This document shows, one piece after another, positions 17,050-25,868 of a DNA stretch of 64,000 bases. How positions within the stretch are numbered: the first letter of the stretch is position 1; the number at the start of each line of letters is the position of its first letter. Location: the NCBI RefSeq assembly GCF_009792355.1, contig NZ_CP047045.1:2444501-2508500 (forward strand), given 5' to 3'. The notes beneath the pieces were generated by a model, which worked only from the letters and a program-made list of their open reading frames with translations, had not been told where the DNA came from and ran no database searches. Source of the DNA: Terricaulis silvestris. Its GTDB lineage: Bacteria; Pseudomonadota; Alphaproteobacteria; Caulobacterales; Aquidulcibacteraceae. The position numbers and the translations under genes are program-made.

Positions 17050-17993
17050 GCCGTGCGCGCCCGCGGATCAAGGACACGATACATGAGGTCCGAGCAGAGG
17101 TTCAGGACAATGATGAGCACCGAATAGACCAACACCACGCCCATCACGACCGTGTAGTCGCGCCCCAGAGCAGCGATAACGAATTGCTTGCCGATGCCCG
17201 GCAGGGCGTAGACGGTTTCAACCACGAATGAGCCGGACATCACCGCGGCCAAAGCCGGTCCCGCGTAGGAGACGATCGGCAAAAGCGCGATCGGCAGCGC
17301 GTGGCGCCACACGATCTGCGCTTCGGGCAATCCCTTGGCGCGCGCGGTGCGGATGGCATTGGAGCGCATGGTCTCGATCATGCTGGCGCGCATCAGCCGC
17401 GAGACGATAGCCGTCAGCGGCAGCGCCAAGGTCAGGATCGGCAGCAACAAATAGCGGATGCCGAACTCGTCGCGGTAGAGCCCCTGCGTGGGCAAGATGC
17501 GCCACTCGACGCCGAACAAGAGCTGTAGAAGCGGCCCGACCACAAGGGGCGGCAAACACACCCCCAAAATGGCGATCGCCATGACGGCGTAGTCTTGCGC
17601 CTTGTTCTGTCGGAGCGCCGCCAGGATGCCGAGAGAGCCGCCAACGATGAGCGCGACCGCCATAGCGCCGAGGCCGAGCAGTAGGCTCGTCGGCGCGCCC
17701 TCGGCCAGAATGTCGGCGACGTCCTTGTCCTTGTAAGTCATGGACGGCCCAAGATCGCCGCGCAGCAAGCCGCCGCCTTCTTCGGCCCCCACCAGATAAC
17801 GGATCAATTGCTGCTCGATCGGCAGGTCGAGGCCGAACTTGGCTTCCAGGCGCTGCTCGATCTCACGTGGGACTTGCCGCTCCTTCGTGAACGGCCCGCC
17901 CGGCGCGAGGTGCATCAGCACAAACGCGGCGGCGACGATGCAGAGTAGCGTAGGTATCGCGACGATAAGGCGCCGAACGACTTGTGCGAGCAT
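17046..17993 (-). CDS. oppB: Peptide ABC transporter permease, OppB type
   Basis: 315 residues starting RRLIVAIPTLLCIVAAAFVLMHLAPGGPF, the hallmark OppB/DppB opening, with the EAA loop NAIRTARAKGLPEAQIVWRHALP and YALPGIGKQFVIAALGRDYTVVMG near the end. First gene of a three-gene unit B-C-A. No OppD or OppF ATPase is encoded anywhere in the window, so the importer must borrow ATPases from another locus. Confidence 0.93.
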   Translation of the reverse strand: MLAQVVRRLIVAIPTLLCIVAAAFVLMHLAPGGPFTKERQVPREIEQRLEAKFGLDLPIEQQLIRYLVGAEEGGGLLRGDLGPSMTYKDKDVADILAEGAPTSLLLGLGAMAVALIVGGSLGILAALRQNKAQDYAVMAIAILGVCLPPLVVGPLLQLLFGVEWRILPTQGLYRDEFGIRYLLLPILTLALPLTAIVSRLMRASMIETMRSNAIRTARAKGLPEAQIVWRHALPIALLPIVSYAGPALAAVMSGSFVVETVYALPGIGKQFVIAALGRDYTVVMGVVLVYSVLIIVLNLCSDLMYRVLDPRARTA

Positions 17994-18074
17994 CCCTACG
18001 TCCTAATTGCGCCGAAGCGGCGAAAAGCGGGCGAACCTTGCGTCCCCGGTAAGCCGTGTCAACGTGGCGAAGGC

Positions 18075-18509
18075 ATGACTGAGTACATCCGCGTCACACC
18101 CGAATTCGCCGTCGCTGGCCAGCTGGAGCCCACTGATATCGCGCGTGCTAGTTCTGAGGGCTTTGCCGCCGTCATCGTCAATCGGCCTGACGGCGAAGAC
18201 CCGGGCCAACCGCGCGAAGCCGAAATGAAGGCGGCCGCCGAGGCGGCCGGGATGCGGTTCGTGAGCCTCCCCTATACCGGGCGCACCCCCCCCGGCGTCG
18301 TCGCTGAGACGGCCGCCCTGCTGGATGAGACGAAAGGCCCTGTCCTGGCCTATTGCCGGACCGGCAAGCGGTCGATTATGGCGTGGGCCCTGGCGCAGGC
18401 CCTGTCCGGGGCGCGGCGTCCTGATGAAATAATCGCCTTGGCCGCCAGGGCGGGCTACGATCTACAAGGGGCGCGGGGGGCGCTCGACACGCTGGCGCCC
18501 AAGTCCTAG
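18075..18509 (+). CDS. DUF442/TIGR01244-type sulfur-transferase or phosphatase-like protein
   Basis: 144 residues. The sequence follows the DUF442 pattern: RVTPEFAVAGQLEPTDIARASSEGFAAVIVNRPDGED, then PYTGRTPP and the catalytic loop LAYCRTGKRSIMAWALAQA. The C-(x)4-R loop resembles the rhodanese/PTP-like active site of Blh family proteins, where related domains act with sulfide-oxidising MBL enzymes. Another MBL hydrolase is encoded 1.6 kb away on the same strand. ATG 18075 was chosen over an upstream frame at 17982 because the family begins here. Enzymatic substrate unknown. Confidence 0.82.
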   Translation: MTEYIRVTPEFAVAGQLEPTDIARASSEGFAAVIVNRPDGEDPGQPREAEMKAAAEAAGMRFVSLPYTGRTPPGVVAETAALLDETKGPVLAYCRTGKRSIMAWALAQALSGARRPDEIIALAARAGYDLQGARGALDTLAPKS

Positions 18510-18628
18510 CCGACAGGCGTCATCAGGACCCAAACCGTCTTCAGCAAGACGATCAAGGACAAGGCGACCAGCACCGTGCGAACGCGATCCAACGCGAACA
18601 TACCGATATTGAACGCAGCGGCGGCCAT
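18506..18628 (-). CDS. Possible 40-residue membrane protein
   Basis: A short frame with a single hydrophobic segment: after MAAAAFNIGMFALDRVR comes VLVALSLIVLLKTVWVLM, a likely membrane helix, ending TPVG. A stop lies 33 bases upstream in frame, and GAGCAGG precedes the ATG. Its stop overlaps the stop of the DUF442 gene. It fills the 156-bp gap between two plus-strand genes. Coding is plausible but unproven. Confidence 0.4.
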   Translation of the reverse strand: MAAAAFNIGMFALDRVRTVLVALSLIVLLKTVWVLMTPVG

Positions 18629-18665
18629 GGCCTGCTCGTCTGCAAACGCCGGGCCGTTTTAACCG

Positions 18666-19625
18666 ATGACGGACGCAACCCCACGGGTGTTCCAGACCTC
18701 GGGCAAGGTCTGGCTCAAGGATTTCGAGTTCGGGCTGACCGGCCTGACCGTGCGCAAGACCGGCGCGCGCGTCCCTTATTCACCATCAGTGCTGAAGCAG
18801 GTCTCGGCCTGGTTCGCGTATTTCTTCGCGGCCCAACGCATCGAGGCGCTGACGCCGAACTTCACCATTAGCTTCACGCCCGAACGCGCGCGGCCTTGGT
18901 ATTTAATCTGGGCCGTCTCACGCGCCGCGGGCGCGAAATACACGAAGGATGCGTCCGCCGCTGACGTCGTGATGCACTTCGAAGACGCCACCTATAGCCC
19001 CAACGATGCGCCCGCGCGGATAAAGAGCGGCGCGCACTTGGTGAATTTCCGCTGCAACGACGTTTCAAAAACTAACGTCTCGCGCGCCAGCGCCGTCGCT
19101 TTCGGTCGAACGCTTGCGGTTGATCCCCGCACGCATGTCGGCCCCGCGGTCGAGAAGTCTGAGATTAACGCGGCGCATGATGGCCGCATCGTGCAGTGCC
19201 CGACGCAGGCCATTCCCGGCCGCGTTTACCAGCGCGTGATCGACAATCGCATGGCCGCGCATCCGGACCTGGTGGAAGATCTCCGCACCTGCACGGTTGG
19301 CGGCAAGGCCGTGTGTGTGTTCATCAAGCGCCGGCAAGTAACCAAGCGCTTCCTCAACACGAATACCGAAGTGCTGCTCCGGCAGCCCGAGGAGGTGTTC
19401 AGCCCCGCGGAACTCGAACAGATCAGCGCGTTCACGCGCGAGATCGGCTTGGATTGGGGCGGCGTGGACGTGTTGCGCGATAAGGCGGATGGCGCACTGA
19501 CCATTGTTGACGCCAACAAGACCGACATGGGCCCGCCCATCGGCTTGAACCTGCCCGACAAAGTGGTGGCGACGCGGATGCTGGCAAAGGCCTTCCGCGC
19601 CTTCGTCCGCGGCGAGAACGCCTGA
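18666..19625 (+). CDS. ATP-grasp-like protein of unknown function
   Basis: 319 residues. The C-terminal half looks like an ATP-grasp catalytic core: KAVCVFIKRRQVTKRF as the nucleotide-binding strands, then EIGLDWGGVDVLRDKADGALTIVDANKTDMGPPIGL, where D..R....G...IVDAN replaces the usual E..N of the metal site. The first ~90 residues contain VWLKDFEFGLTGL and a Trp/Arg-rich stretch not known to me. ATP-grasp enzymes join a carboxylate to an amine or thiol. It is followed 9 bp later by an MBL hydrolase, so the two are probably one operon. Product unknown. Confidence 0.7.
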   Translation: MTDATPRVFQTSGKVWLKDFEFGLTGLTVRKTGARVPYSPSVLKQVSAWFAYFFAAQRIEALTPNFTISFTPERARPWYLIWAVSRAAGAKYTKDASAADVVMHFEDATYSPNDAPARIKSGAHLVNFRCNDVSKTNVSRASAVAFGRTLAVDPRTHVGPAVEKSEINAAHDGRIVQCPTQAIPGRVYQRVIDNRMAAHPDLVEDLRTCTVGGKAVCVFIKRRQVTKRFLNTNTEVLLRQPEEVFSPAELEQISAFTREIGLDWGGVDVLRDKADGALTIVDANKTDMGPPIGLNLPDKVVATRMLAKAFRAFVRGENA

Positions 19626-19634
19626 GGCGCTGCC

Positions 19635-20546
19635 ATGGCTTCCAAAATCCCGTTCGTGCACGAGATGGACTTTGTCTACGAGGAGGCCCAGCAGGTCAGC
19701 CCGCTGATCCGCCGGCTCGTGGCCAACAATCCCGGCCCGTTCACGTTCAAGGGCACCGGCGTCTACATCGTCGGCAAGGGCGAGGTCGCGATCATCGATC
19801 CCGGCCCCGATGACGATGCACACATCGAAGCGCTGCTGCGCGCCGTCGAAGGCGAGCGCGTTACGCACATCCTCGTCACGCACCGCCACATGGATCACAG
19901 CCCGGCGGCGCATCCGCTGGCGGCGCGCACGGGCGCCAAAGTCTATTCCAGCACTATTCCGCCGAAGCCGAGCGAATGCGATGAGCTCCGCTTGGAAGCA
20001 TCGGATGACCGCAGTTTCCAGCCGGACATCAACGTGCAAGACGGCGATCGCTTCAGCGGCCCAGGCTGGACCATCGAAGCGGTGTTCACGCCCGGCCACA
20101 CCACCAATCACATGGCCTACGCGCTGATCGAAGAGAACGCGCTCTTCCCCGGCGACCACATCATGGGCTGGTCCACCACCGTCATCGGGCCGCCCGACGG
20201 TGACATGACCGACTATTTCAACAGCCTCGAAAAAGTGCGCGACCGCGACTTCACCACGCTGTGGCCGACGCATGGCCCGCCGGTGCGCGATGTGCGCCCG
20301 TTCGTGCAGGCCTTCATCGATCACCGCCTCGATCGCGAAGCGCAAATCCTGGCGCAACTGCAAGCCGGCCAGCGCCGCATCAAGGATATGGTCAGCGTGA
20401 TCTACGCCGACGTGGACAAGCGGCTGCATCCGGCCGCGTGCCACTCGGTGCTTGCGCACATGATCCGGCTGGTGGAGTTGGGCCGCGTCGGCTGCGAGGG
20501 GCCGCCGTGCGTCGAGAACGAGTATTGGCTGAAGCGCGCGGCTTAG
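19635..20546 (+). CDS. Metallo-beta-lactamase-fold hydrolase (LACTB2-like)
   Basis: 303 residues. Metal ligands: THRHMDHSPAA (HxHxDH), a later PGHTTNHMAYALIEENALFPGDHIMGW (His and Asp), and a final His in WPTHGPPV. A C-terminal winged-helix-like region (HPAACHSVLAHMIRLVELGRV) matches LACTB2-type MBL proteins, which include ribonucleases and thioesterases. ATG 19635 is nine bases after the ATP-grasp stop. The substrate could be the product of the ATP-grasp enzyme; that is inference. Confidence 0.88.
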   Translation: MASKIPFVHEMDFVYEEAQQVSPLIRRLVANNPGPFTFKGTGVYIVGKGEVAIIDPGPDDDAHIEALLRAVEGERVTHILVTHRHMDHSPAAHPLAARTGAKVYSSTIPPKPSECDELRLEASDDRSFQPDINVQDGDRFSGPGWTIEAVFTPGHTTNHMAYALIEENALFPGDHIMGWSTTVIGPPDGDMTDYFNSLEKVRDRDFTTLWPTHGPPVRDVRPFVQAFIDHRLDREAQILAQLQAGQRRIKDMVSVIYADVDKRLHPAACHSVLAHMIRLVELGRVGCEGPPCVENEYWLKRAA

Positions 20547-20773
20547 TGGACCGACTGCACCGGGCCGTCGAAGGTCTCGAGCGCGATGATGCGGCCGTTG
20601 TCAGCCAGGTCACGGATTTGGAAGCCGCCCGCGCCGAATTTGGAGCGCGGCCGCGCGCTCCAGGCGTGCGCTTGCATCGACACCAGCAACAGATTTCTCT
20701 CGCCCAACGAGCGCGTGTGGCAGACCGAGTTCTGCTCGGTGGTTTCCACTAGATATTCGATCCGAAAGCGCAT
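20543..20773 (-). CDS. Conserved-looking hypothetical protein, 76 residues
   Basis: ATG 20773 has GGGGAG eight bases upstream. The sequence opens MRFRIEYLVETTEQNSVCHTRS and contains SKFGAGGFQIRDLADNGRIIAL, a compact beta-rich pattern without signal or helix. Its stop overlaps the stop of the MBL gene (convergent). No family recognised. Confidence 0.6.
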   Translation of the reverse strand: MRFRIEYLVETTEQNSVCHTRSLGERNLLLVSMQAHAWSARPRSKFGAGGFQIRDLADNGRIIALETFDGPVQSVH

Positions 20774-20962
20774 CCCACTCCCCAGTGTGAGGCGCAAATA
20801 TCCAACCTTTCCAACGCGCGCGGTATCAGGCGCACGGGCTAGCCAAACGGCCTACGCCTCCGTGAAAAAATTGCAGCGGACGCGCGGAACGAATTGCCTG
20901 TCGACGTGTTCTCTCCCTGCTGAAGCAGAACGGTAGCAATACTGGGACGCGAAAGCAGAAAG

Positions 20963-20992
20963 CGGCGCCGGGTCAAACCGGCGCCGTTTTTT
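20963..20992 (+). terminator. Strong intrinsic terminator
   Basis: Perfect 9-bp stem CGGCGCCGG / CCGGCGCCG with a six-base loop, directly followed by six T on the plus strand. Textbook Rho-independent form. Confidence 0.85.
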
Positions 20993-21020
20993 CCTGTCCG
21001 GGCACCCGGCGCACAAACGA

Positions 21021-21048
21021 AAACGGCCCCGATTGCTCGGGGCCGTTT
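21021..21048. terminator. Second, bidirectional terminator
   Basis: Stem AAACGGCCCC / GGGGCCGTTT with an eight-base loop. The T side runs GTTTCTTTG on the plus strand and GTTTTCG on the minus strand. On the minus strand it lies about 100 bp after the stop of the lipoprotein gene at 21147, which it probably ends. Confidence 0.75.
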
Positions 21049-21146
21049 CTTTGTGGGCGTCGACCTAGTCCGGAAGGGTGTGGCCGTGGGTTAGTGCCTT
21101 GCGTTTCGGTTCGCGAGGAAAACGCGGAACCTAGAGCGCGGTTCCA

Positions 21147-21593
21147 TCAAGCGCATCCGCCGACCGGCTCCACCGGAAACCCTTCTGGTTGCTGGGGCCA
21201 CATCTCGACGGGACGCTCATGGGATCGGCCGGCATCCCAAACGTTCTCAGCGACGAGATAGAGTTTGTGGTCTGACTCAAGTTGAACCACTGCGGCCGCG
21301 TTGGATGATGTCACCGTTGGAGGCAATGCATATCGCAAGGTGCAACGACCGATTTTCAACTCAACGCGTACCTCGAGGTCACTGGAGCGATACAGAATCT
21401 CCTGCCCTGATCGATCCCTTATCCGGACGCCACCGAAAAACGACCTGCCAACCGGGCCGTAGTAATCCCGGTCCGCCTCAACGCGCAGAACTTCAACGAC
21501 ACCGCCGCTGTTGTTGATGAGGTAAACGCACGGAAACTTGCTGCACGCGGACAGCACCAAGGTGGCGGCGAAGAGCGCACAAACGAACCGCAT
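21147..21593 (-). CDS. Hypothetical lipoprotein
   Basis: 148 residues from ATG 21593. MRFVCALFAATLVLSACSKF is a lipoprotein signal (LSAC). The mature part reads as a small beta domain (VYLINNSGGVVEVLRVEADRD, LKIGRCTLRYALPPTV) with four further Cys. A GTG at 21617 immediately follows the stop of the upstream acyl-CoA ligase gene, so translation may begin there (156 residues), but the ATG gives a better signal peptide. Same strand and directly downstream of the ligase. Function unknown. Confidence 0.7.
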   Translation of the reverse strand: MRFVCALFAATLVLSACSKFPCVYLINNSGGVVEVLRVEADRDYYGPVGRSFFGGVRIRDRSGQEILYRSSDLEVRVELKIGRCTLRYALPPTVTSSNAAAVVQLESDHKLYLVAENVWDAGRSHERPVEMWPQQPEGFPVEPVGGCA

Positions 21594-21617
21594 TGGCGAT
21601 CGCACTTGCGTCGCCAC

Positions 21618-23273
21618 CTACTCCGCCGCCTGCGTGTTCGGCAGCCGATAGTCTTTGAACAACTCGCGCAGCGCCAGCTTGTTGATCTTGCCGGTGGCGC
21701 CGAGCGGGATTTTCTCCACCAGCACCACGTCATCCGGCGTCCACCATTTGGCGATCTTGCCTTCGAGATATTTGAGCAGCTGTTCTTTGGTCGGCTGCGC
21801 GCCGGGCTTCGGCTCGATGACCAGCAGCGGGCGCTCATCCCACTTTGGGTGATAGACGCCGATCACCGCTGCGTTGGCGACGCCCTCCGCGCCGATCGCG
21901 ATGTTCTCGATGTCGATCGAGCTGATCCACTCGCCGCCGGATTTGATGACATCCTTGGCGCGGTCGGTGATCTGCATGATGCCAAGCTCGTCGAGCGTGG
22001 CGACATCGCCAGTATCGAAGAACCCGCACGGTTGCAGGCACTCGCCCTTCTCATTCAAGGCGCCGGCGTTCTTGAAGTACGAGCGCGCCACAGCGGGGCC
22101 ACGCACCATCAAGCGCCCGAACGCCTTGCCGTCGTGCGGCTTTTCTACGCCTTCGTCGTCGGTGATCTTCAGCTCCACGCCGAACGGCGCACGGCCTTGC
22201 TTCAACTTAGCCTTGATGCGGCCTTCGTGATCGAGCTTGGCGTGTTCGGGATGGAGTTTGCCGAAGGTGCCGATCGGGCTCATCTCGGTCATGCCCCAGG
22301 CATGGATCACTTCGACGCCGTAATCCTCCTCGTAAGCGCGCAACACCGCTTCCGGAATCGCTGAGCCGCCCACCGCGACGCGCTTCAAGGTCGAGAGCTT
22401 CAAATTGTTCTCGCGCATGAAGTTCAGCAGCATGATCTGCACCGTCGGCACGGCGCAGGAGAACGTCACGCCTTCGGTCTCCATCATCTCGTAGATGCTG
22501 GCGCCGTCGAGCTTCGGCCCCGGCATCACCAGCTTCGCCCCGCACATCGGCGCCACAAACGCGATGGCCCAGGCGTTGGCGTGAAACATCGGCGCGATCG
22601 GCAGCACGGTATCCGCGGCGCCGCAGCCGAAACCATCGGTCTGGTTGGCCATCATGGCGTGCAGGATGTTGGAGCGGTGCGAGTAGAGCACGCCCTTCGG
22701 GTCGCCCGTTGTGCCCGACGTGTAGCAGAGCCCACAGGCGGTCTGTTCGTCGAACCCGCCCCACTGCGCCTGCGTGGACAGTCCAGCGATGAAGTCTTCG
22801 TAGCTGGTGGCGTTCGGCAACGCCGTCTTCGGCATGTCGCTGCGATCGGAGAGGATGACGTAGCCTTCGACGCTCTTCAGCAGCGGCGCGATCTTTTCGA
22901 CGATGGGCAGGAACGTCGCGTCGAAGAACAGCACCTTGTCTTCGGCGTGGTTGATGATCCAGGCGATCTGCTCGGGGAACAAGCGTGGATTTACGGTGTG
23001 AAGCACCGCGCCCATGTTCATCGCGCCGTACCAGACCTCCATGTGACGGTCGGTGGTCCAGGCCAACGTCGCGACGCGGTCGCCCAGTTTGACGCCCCGC
23101 GCTCTGAGGGTGTTGGTGACCCGCTTGGCGTTGGCCCAGACCGTAGCATAGTCGCTGCGCGTGATCGGGCCAGCGACGCTACGGGTCACCACCTCGCGGC
23201 GCGGGAAGTTGGCCTTGGCGTGGTCGATCACCTTCTCGACCGTCAGCGGCCAGTCCTGCATCAGCCCAAGCAT
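21618..23273 (-). CDS. Acyl-CoA ligase, medium/long-chain (AlkK-like)
   Basis: 551-residue adenylating enzyme converting a fatty acid, ATP and CoA to acyl-CoA. It starts [19 protein letters not shown], the opening typical of AlkK-like ligases. P-loop [31 protein letters not shown], adenylate site [25 protein letters not shown], and the C-terminal lysine in [17 protein letters not shown] lies ahead of the ATG. Adjacent to a lipoprotein gene on the same strand; no fad regulator is near. Confidence 0.92.
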   Translation of the reverse strand: MLGLMQDWPLTVEKVIDHAKANFPRREVVTRSVAGPITRSDYATVWANAKRVTNTLRARGVKLGDRVATLAWTTDRHMEVWYGAMNMGAVLHTVNPRLFPEQIAWIINHAEDKVLFFDATFLPIVEKIAPLLKSVEGYVILSDRSDMPKTALPNATSYEDFIAGLSTQAQWGGFDEQTACGLCYTSGTTGDPKGVLYSHRSNILHAMMANQTDGFGCGAADTVLPIAPMFHANAWAIAFVAPMCGAKLVMPGPKLDGASIYEMMETEGVTFSCAVPTVQIMLLNFMRENNLKLSTLKRVAVGGSAIPEAVLRAYEEDYGVEVIHAWGMTEMSPIGTFGKLHPEHAKLDHEGRIKAKLKQGRAPFGVELKITDDEGVEKPHDGKAFGRLMVRGPAVARSYFKNAGALNEKGECLQPCGFFDTGDVATLDELGIMQITDRAKDVIKSGGEWISSIDIENIAIGAEGVANAAVIGVYHPKWDERPLLVIEPKPGAQPTKEQLLKYLEGKIAKWWTPDDVVLVEKIPLGATGKINKLALRELFKDYRLPNTQAAE

Positions 23274-23384
23274 CGTCGCGTCTCCCGTTTATGTTTGTTG
23301 GCGCCAATAAAGCGCGGTTGCGCCGCCGCCGCAAATGTCCTGTCAGGCGGCGCGAACTTGAACGGCGCCCTCCGGCTACGTCAG

Positions 23385-24050
23385 CTACGGGTAAAGGCGG
23401 CTTCTGGACCACGGCCCCACCGGCGTCTCGCGCTTGAACACGAGCCGGTCGTGCAGACGGAACGGTCGATTGCGCCAGAACTCGAACGAGAGCGGCGTCA
23501 GCCGATACCCACGCCAATGCGGCGGCCGAGGAACCTCGCCGACGCCGTATTTTAGCGCGTACTCGGCAATGCGCTTTTCCAACGCCAACCGATCCTCCAG
23601 CGGCCGCGATTGCGTGCTGGCCCACGCCCCTAACCGCGCGCCACGGTCGCGCGTCTTGAAGTAGGCGTCCGCCTCAGCGTCCAACACGAAGCTCACGACA
23701 CACCGCGCGCGCACTTGGCGGCCGAGACTTTTCCAATGGAAGCAAATGGCGGCTTGGCTGTTATAGGCCAGCTGCGTTCCTTTGGCGCTTTCCGTGTTGG
23801 AGTAGAACACGAACGCGCCGTCCTCGAACGCCTTCATCAGCACCATGCGCACATCGGGCAGGCCCGATGCGTCCGCCGTCGCCAGCGCCATGGCGTTGGG
23901 ATCGTTCGGCTCTTTCTCGCGCGCCTCTTTGAACCAGCGTTCGAACAGCGCGAACGGCTCGCCCTCGGCGAACAGCGTGGCGTCATCCGGCGGCGGCGTG
24001 GCCGTCGGATCGTAATGGGGCGAAGGCGGGATCAGGTCGTCACCGGACAA
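23385..24050 (-). CDS. pdxH: Pyridoxamine 5'-phosphate oxidase
   Basis: FMN-dependent oxidation of pyridoxine- or pyridoxamine-phosphate to pyridoxal phosphate. The family phrases are present: [78 protein letters not shown] and a terminal WSRSRLYP. No ATG is available; I prefer the TTG at 24050 (221 residues) because AAGGGGAG lies nine bases before it, over the TTG at 24077 (230 residues). Divergent from aroC with only about 50 bp between starts. Confidence 0.93.
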   Translation of the reverse strand: MSGDDLIPPSPHYDPTATPPPDDATLFAEGEPFALFERWFKEAREKEPNDPNAMALATADASGLPDVRMVLMKAFEDGAFVFYSNTESAKGTQLAYNSQAAICFHWKSLGRQVRARCVVSFVLDAEADAYFKTRDRGARLGAWASTQSRPLEDRLALEKRIAEYALKYGVGEVPRPPHWRGYRLTPLSFEFWRNRPFRLHDRLVFKRETPVGPWSRSRLYP

Positions 24051-24100
24051 GGAATCGTGCTCCCCTTCTTTGTCCAATCGATATAAGCCCTTCCACGCTC

Positions 24101-25195
24101 ATGTCCCACAACACGTTCGGCCACCTTTTCCGCGTCACCACCTGGGGCGAAAGCCATGGGCCGGCGTTGGGCTGCGTGGTTGACGGCTGCCCGCCGGGTC
24201 TGCCGCTGACGGCGGCGGACATTCAGTTCTGGCTCAATCGCCGCAAACCAGGGCAAAGCCGCTTCGTCACGCAGCGGCGCGAACCGGATGAAGTGAAAAT
24301 CCTCTCTGGCGTGTTCGAGGACGATCGCACCGAAGGCCTCGTGACCACCGGTGCGCCGATCTCGCTGGTGATCGACAACGTCGACGAGCGCAGCAAGGAT
24401 TACGACGCGATCCGCGATCTCTATCGGCCCGGTCACGCCGACTACACCTACGACGCCAAATACGGCCTGCGCGACTATCGCGGCGGCGGGCGTTCGTCGG
24501 CGCGCGAAACCGCCGCGCGTGTCGCCGCCGGCGCGGTGGCTCGACGGGTGCTCGGCGACGGCGTGCAAATCCGCGCGGCGCTGGTGCAGATCGGCAAGAT
24601 CGCAATCGACCGCGCCAAGTGGGATTGGAACGAAGTCGAGAACAACCCGTTCTGGTCGCCTGACGCCGATGCGGCGAAGCAGTGGGAGACACTGCTCGAT
24701 GAGACGCGCGGCGCCGGCAATTCGGTGGGCGCGATCGTTGAAGTTGAAGCGACAGGCATACCTGCCGGCTGGGGCGCACCGGTTTACGCCAAGCTCGACG
24801 CGGAGATCGCGGGCGCGTTGATGGGCATCAACGCAGTGAAGGGTGTCGAGATCGGCGCGGGATTCGCTGCGGCCGCGCTCACCGGCGTCGAGAACGCCGA
24901 CGAAATGCGCGCCGGCAATGACGGCAAACCGGTGTTTCTCTCCAACGCCGCCGGCGGCGTGCTTGGCGGCATCTCTACTGGACAGCCAATCGTGGCGCGC
25001 GTGGCGATCAAGCCCACCTCGTCCATCCTCACACCGCGCCGCACCATCGACCGCAGCGGCCAGAACGCCGAGGTCAGCACCAAGGGCCGCCACGATCCGT
25101 GCGTCGGCATTCGCGGCGCGCCAGTCGTCGAAGCGATGTTGGCGTGCGTGTTGGCCGATGCGATGCTGCGCCATCGCGGGCAAACGGGGCGCTGA
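24101..25195 (+). CDS. aroC: Chorismate synthase
   Basis: Last step of the shikimate pathway: EPSP to chorismate, using reduced FMN. 364 residues with [19 protein letters not shown] (signature 1), [22 protein letters not shown], and [15 protein letters not shown] near the C-terminus, along with [19 protein letters not shown]. Length is typical. No clear ribosome site upstream of the ATG. The last bases lie 22 bp before the GTG of a lipoprotein gene that may be cotranscribed. Confidence 0.96.
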   Translation: MSHNTFGHLFRVTTWGESHGPALGCVVDGCPPGLPLTAADIQFWLNRRKPGQSRFVTQRREPDEVKILSGVFEDDRTEGLVTTGAPISLVIDNVDERSKDYDAIRDLYRPGHADYTYDAKYGLRDYRGGGRSSARETAARVAAGAVARRVLGDGVQIRAALVQIGKIAIDRAKWDWNEVENNPFWSPDADAAKQWETLLDETRGAGNSVGAIVEVEATGIPAGWGAPVYAKLDAEIAGALMGINAVKGVEIGAGFAAAALTGVENADEMRAGNDGKPVFLSNAAGGVLGGISTGQPIVARVAIKPTSSILTPRRTIDRSGQNAEVSTKGRHDPCVGIRGAPVVEAMLACVLADAMLRHRGQTGR

Positions 25196-25217
25196 GCGCA
25201 CCGGGCGGTGGGGTGCA

Positions 25218-25844
25218 GTGTTGCGCAGTCTTGGACGATCTCTGATCGCGCTGGCGCTGCTTGCGCTCGGCGCCTGCGCAACGCCTCAAGGCAGCAGCGG
25301 CATTCTTACGTCTGCGAACGTGAGCGTTTCGAACGGCCGCACCTACGTGCTCGAGACGTACTTTGCAGCCGCGGACCACGCAGCTTTGCGGCAGACGCGG
25401 CCGAATGGCGAAGTGCAAATCTCCGGCATATTAGGGACGCTCGCCTCGACCAGCGCCGCCCCGGACGAGGTCGGCGGCCAGATGTTGCGTACAATTGTGC
25501 TTGGCCATCAATTTCGCGCGCTGCTGCTGAACTTCGACGCTATTCATAACAACCTCCGCGCTGGCGAGATCGAGGATGCGGGGGAGCGCCGCGCAACCCG
25601 CGATGGCGATTGGCCTTATGGCGGGGTCTCGCACCTCGTGCTTGGCGCGGCGCCTGATCGCCCAACGGCCTTCGTTTTCAAATATACGGGCGCGCCCGAG
25701 ATTCGCGTCGCGTTCTCCGATTGGCGCGAGGCCGGCGGTGAGACACTACCCTTTCACATCGTGATCGACGACGGCTCGAATAGGTACGACTACTCGTTTA
25801 CGGTGATTGCGACAGACGCCGCGGCGCCCGATTGGGCAAACTAG
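25218..25844 (+). CDS. Hypothetical lipoprotein, 208 residues
   Basis: GTG 25218 (or TTG 25221) gives LRSLGRSLIALALLALGACAT, a lipoprotein signal (LGAC). The mature sequence is rich in beta-type patterns and ends DDGSNRYDYSFTVIATDAAAPDWAN. No known domain is recognised. It follows aroC by 22 bp on the same strand and precedes an amidase lipoprotein by 21 bp, so the three may share a transcript. Confidence 0.7.
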   Translation: MLRSLGRSLIALALLALGACATPQGSSGILTSANVSVSNGRTYVLETYFAAADHAALRQTRPNGEVQISGILGTLASTSAAPDEVGGQMLRTIVLGHQFRALLLNFDAIHNNLRAGEIEDAGERRATRDGDWPYGGVSHLVLGAAPDRPTAFVFKYTGAPEIRVAFSDWREAGGETLPFHIVIDDGSNRYDYSFTVIATDAAAPDWAN

Positions 25845-25868
25845 GCGGCGAGGCAGGCGGAGGGAATG

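Larger units (their letters stand above)
20774..21146. other. 373-bp region without a recognised protein gene, with two terminators
   Basis: No convincing coding frame, tRNA or known RNA is seen. The right half contains two strong hairpins (20963-20992 and 21021-21048). The plus-strand terminator at 20963 has no protein gene ending nearby on that strand, so a short untranslated RNA could end there. A promoter cannot be placed with confidence. Confidence 0.5.

Noticed and set aside
19065-20459. 464-residue minus-strand frame opposite the ATP-grasp and MBL genes
   Set aside because: Lies entirely across two recognisable plus-strand genes with no domains of its own.
20840-20960. Possible tRNA in the gap before the terminators
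   Set aside because: No cloverleaf, TTCGA arm or acceptor pairing could be drawn.
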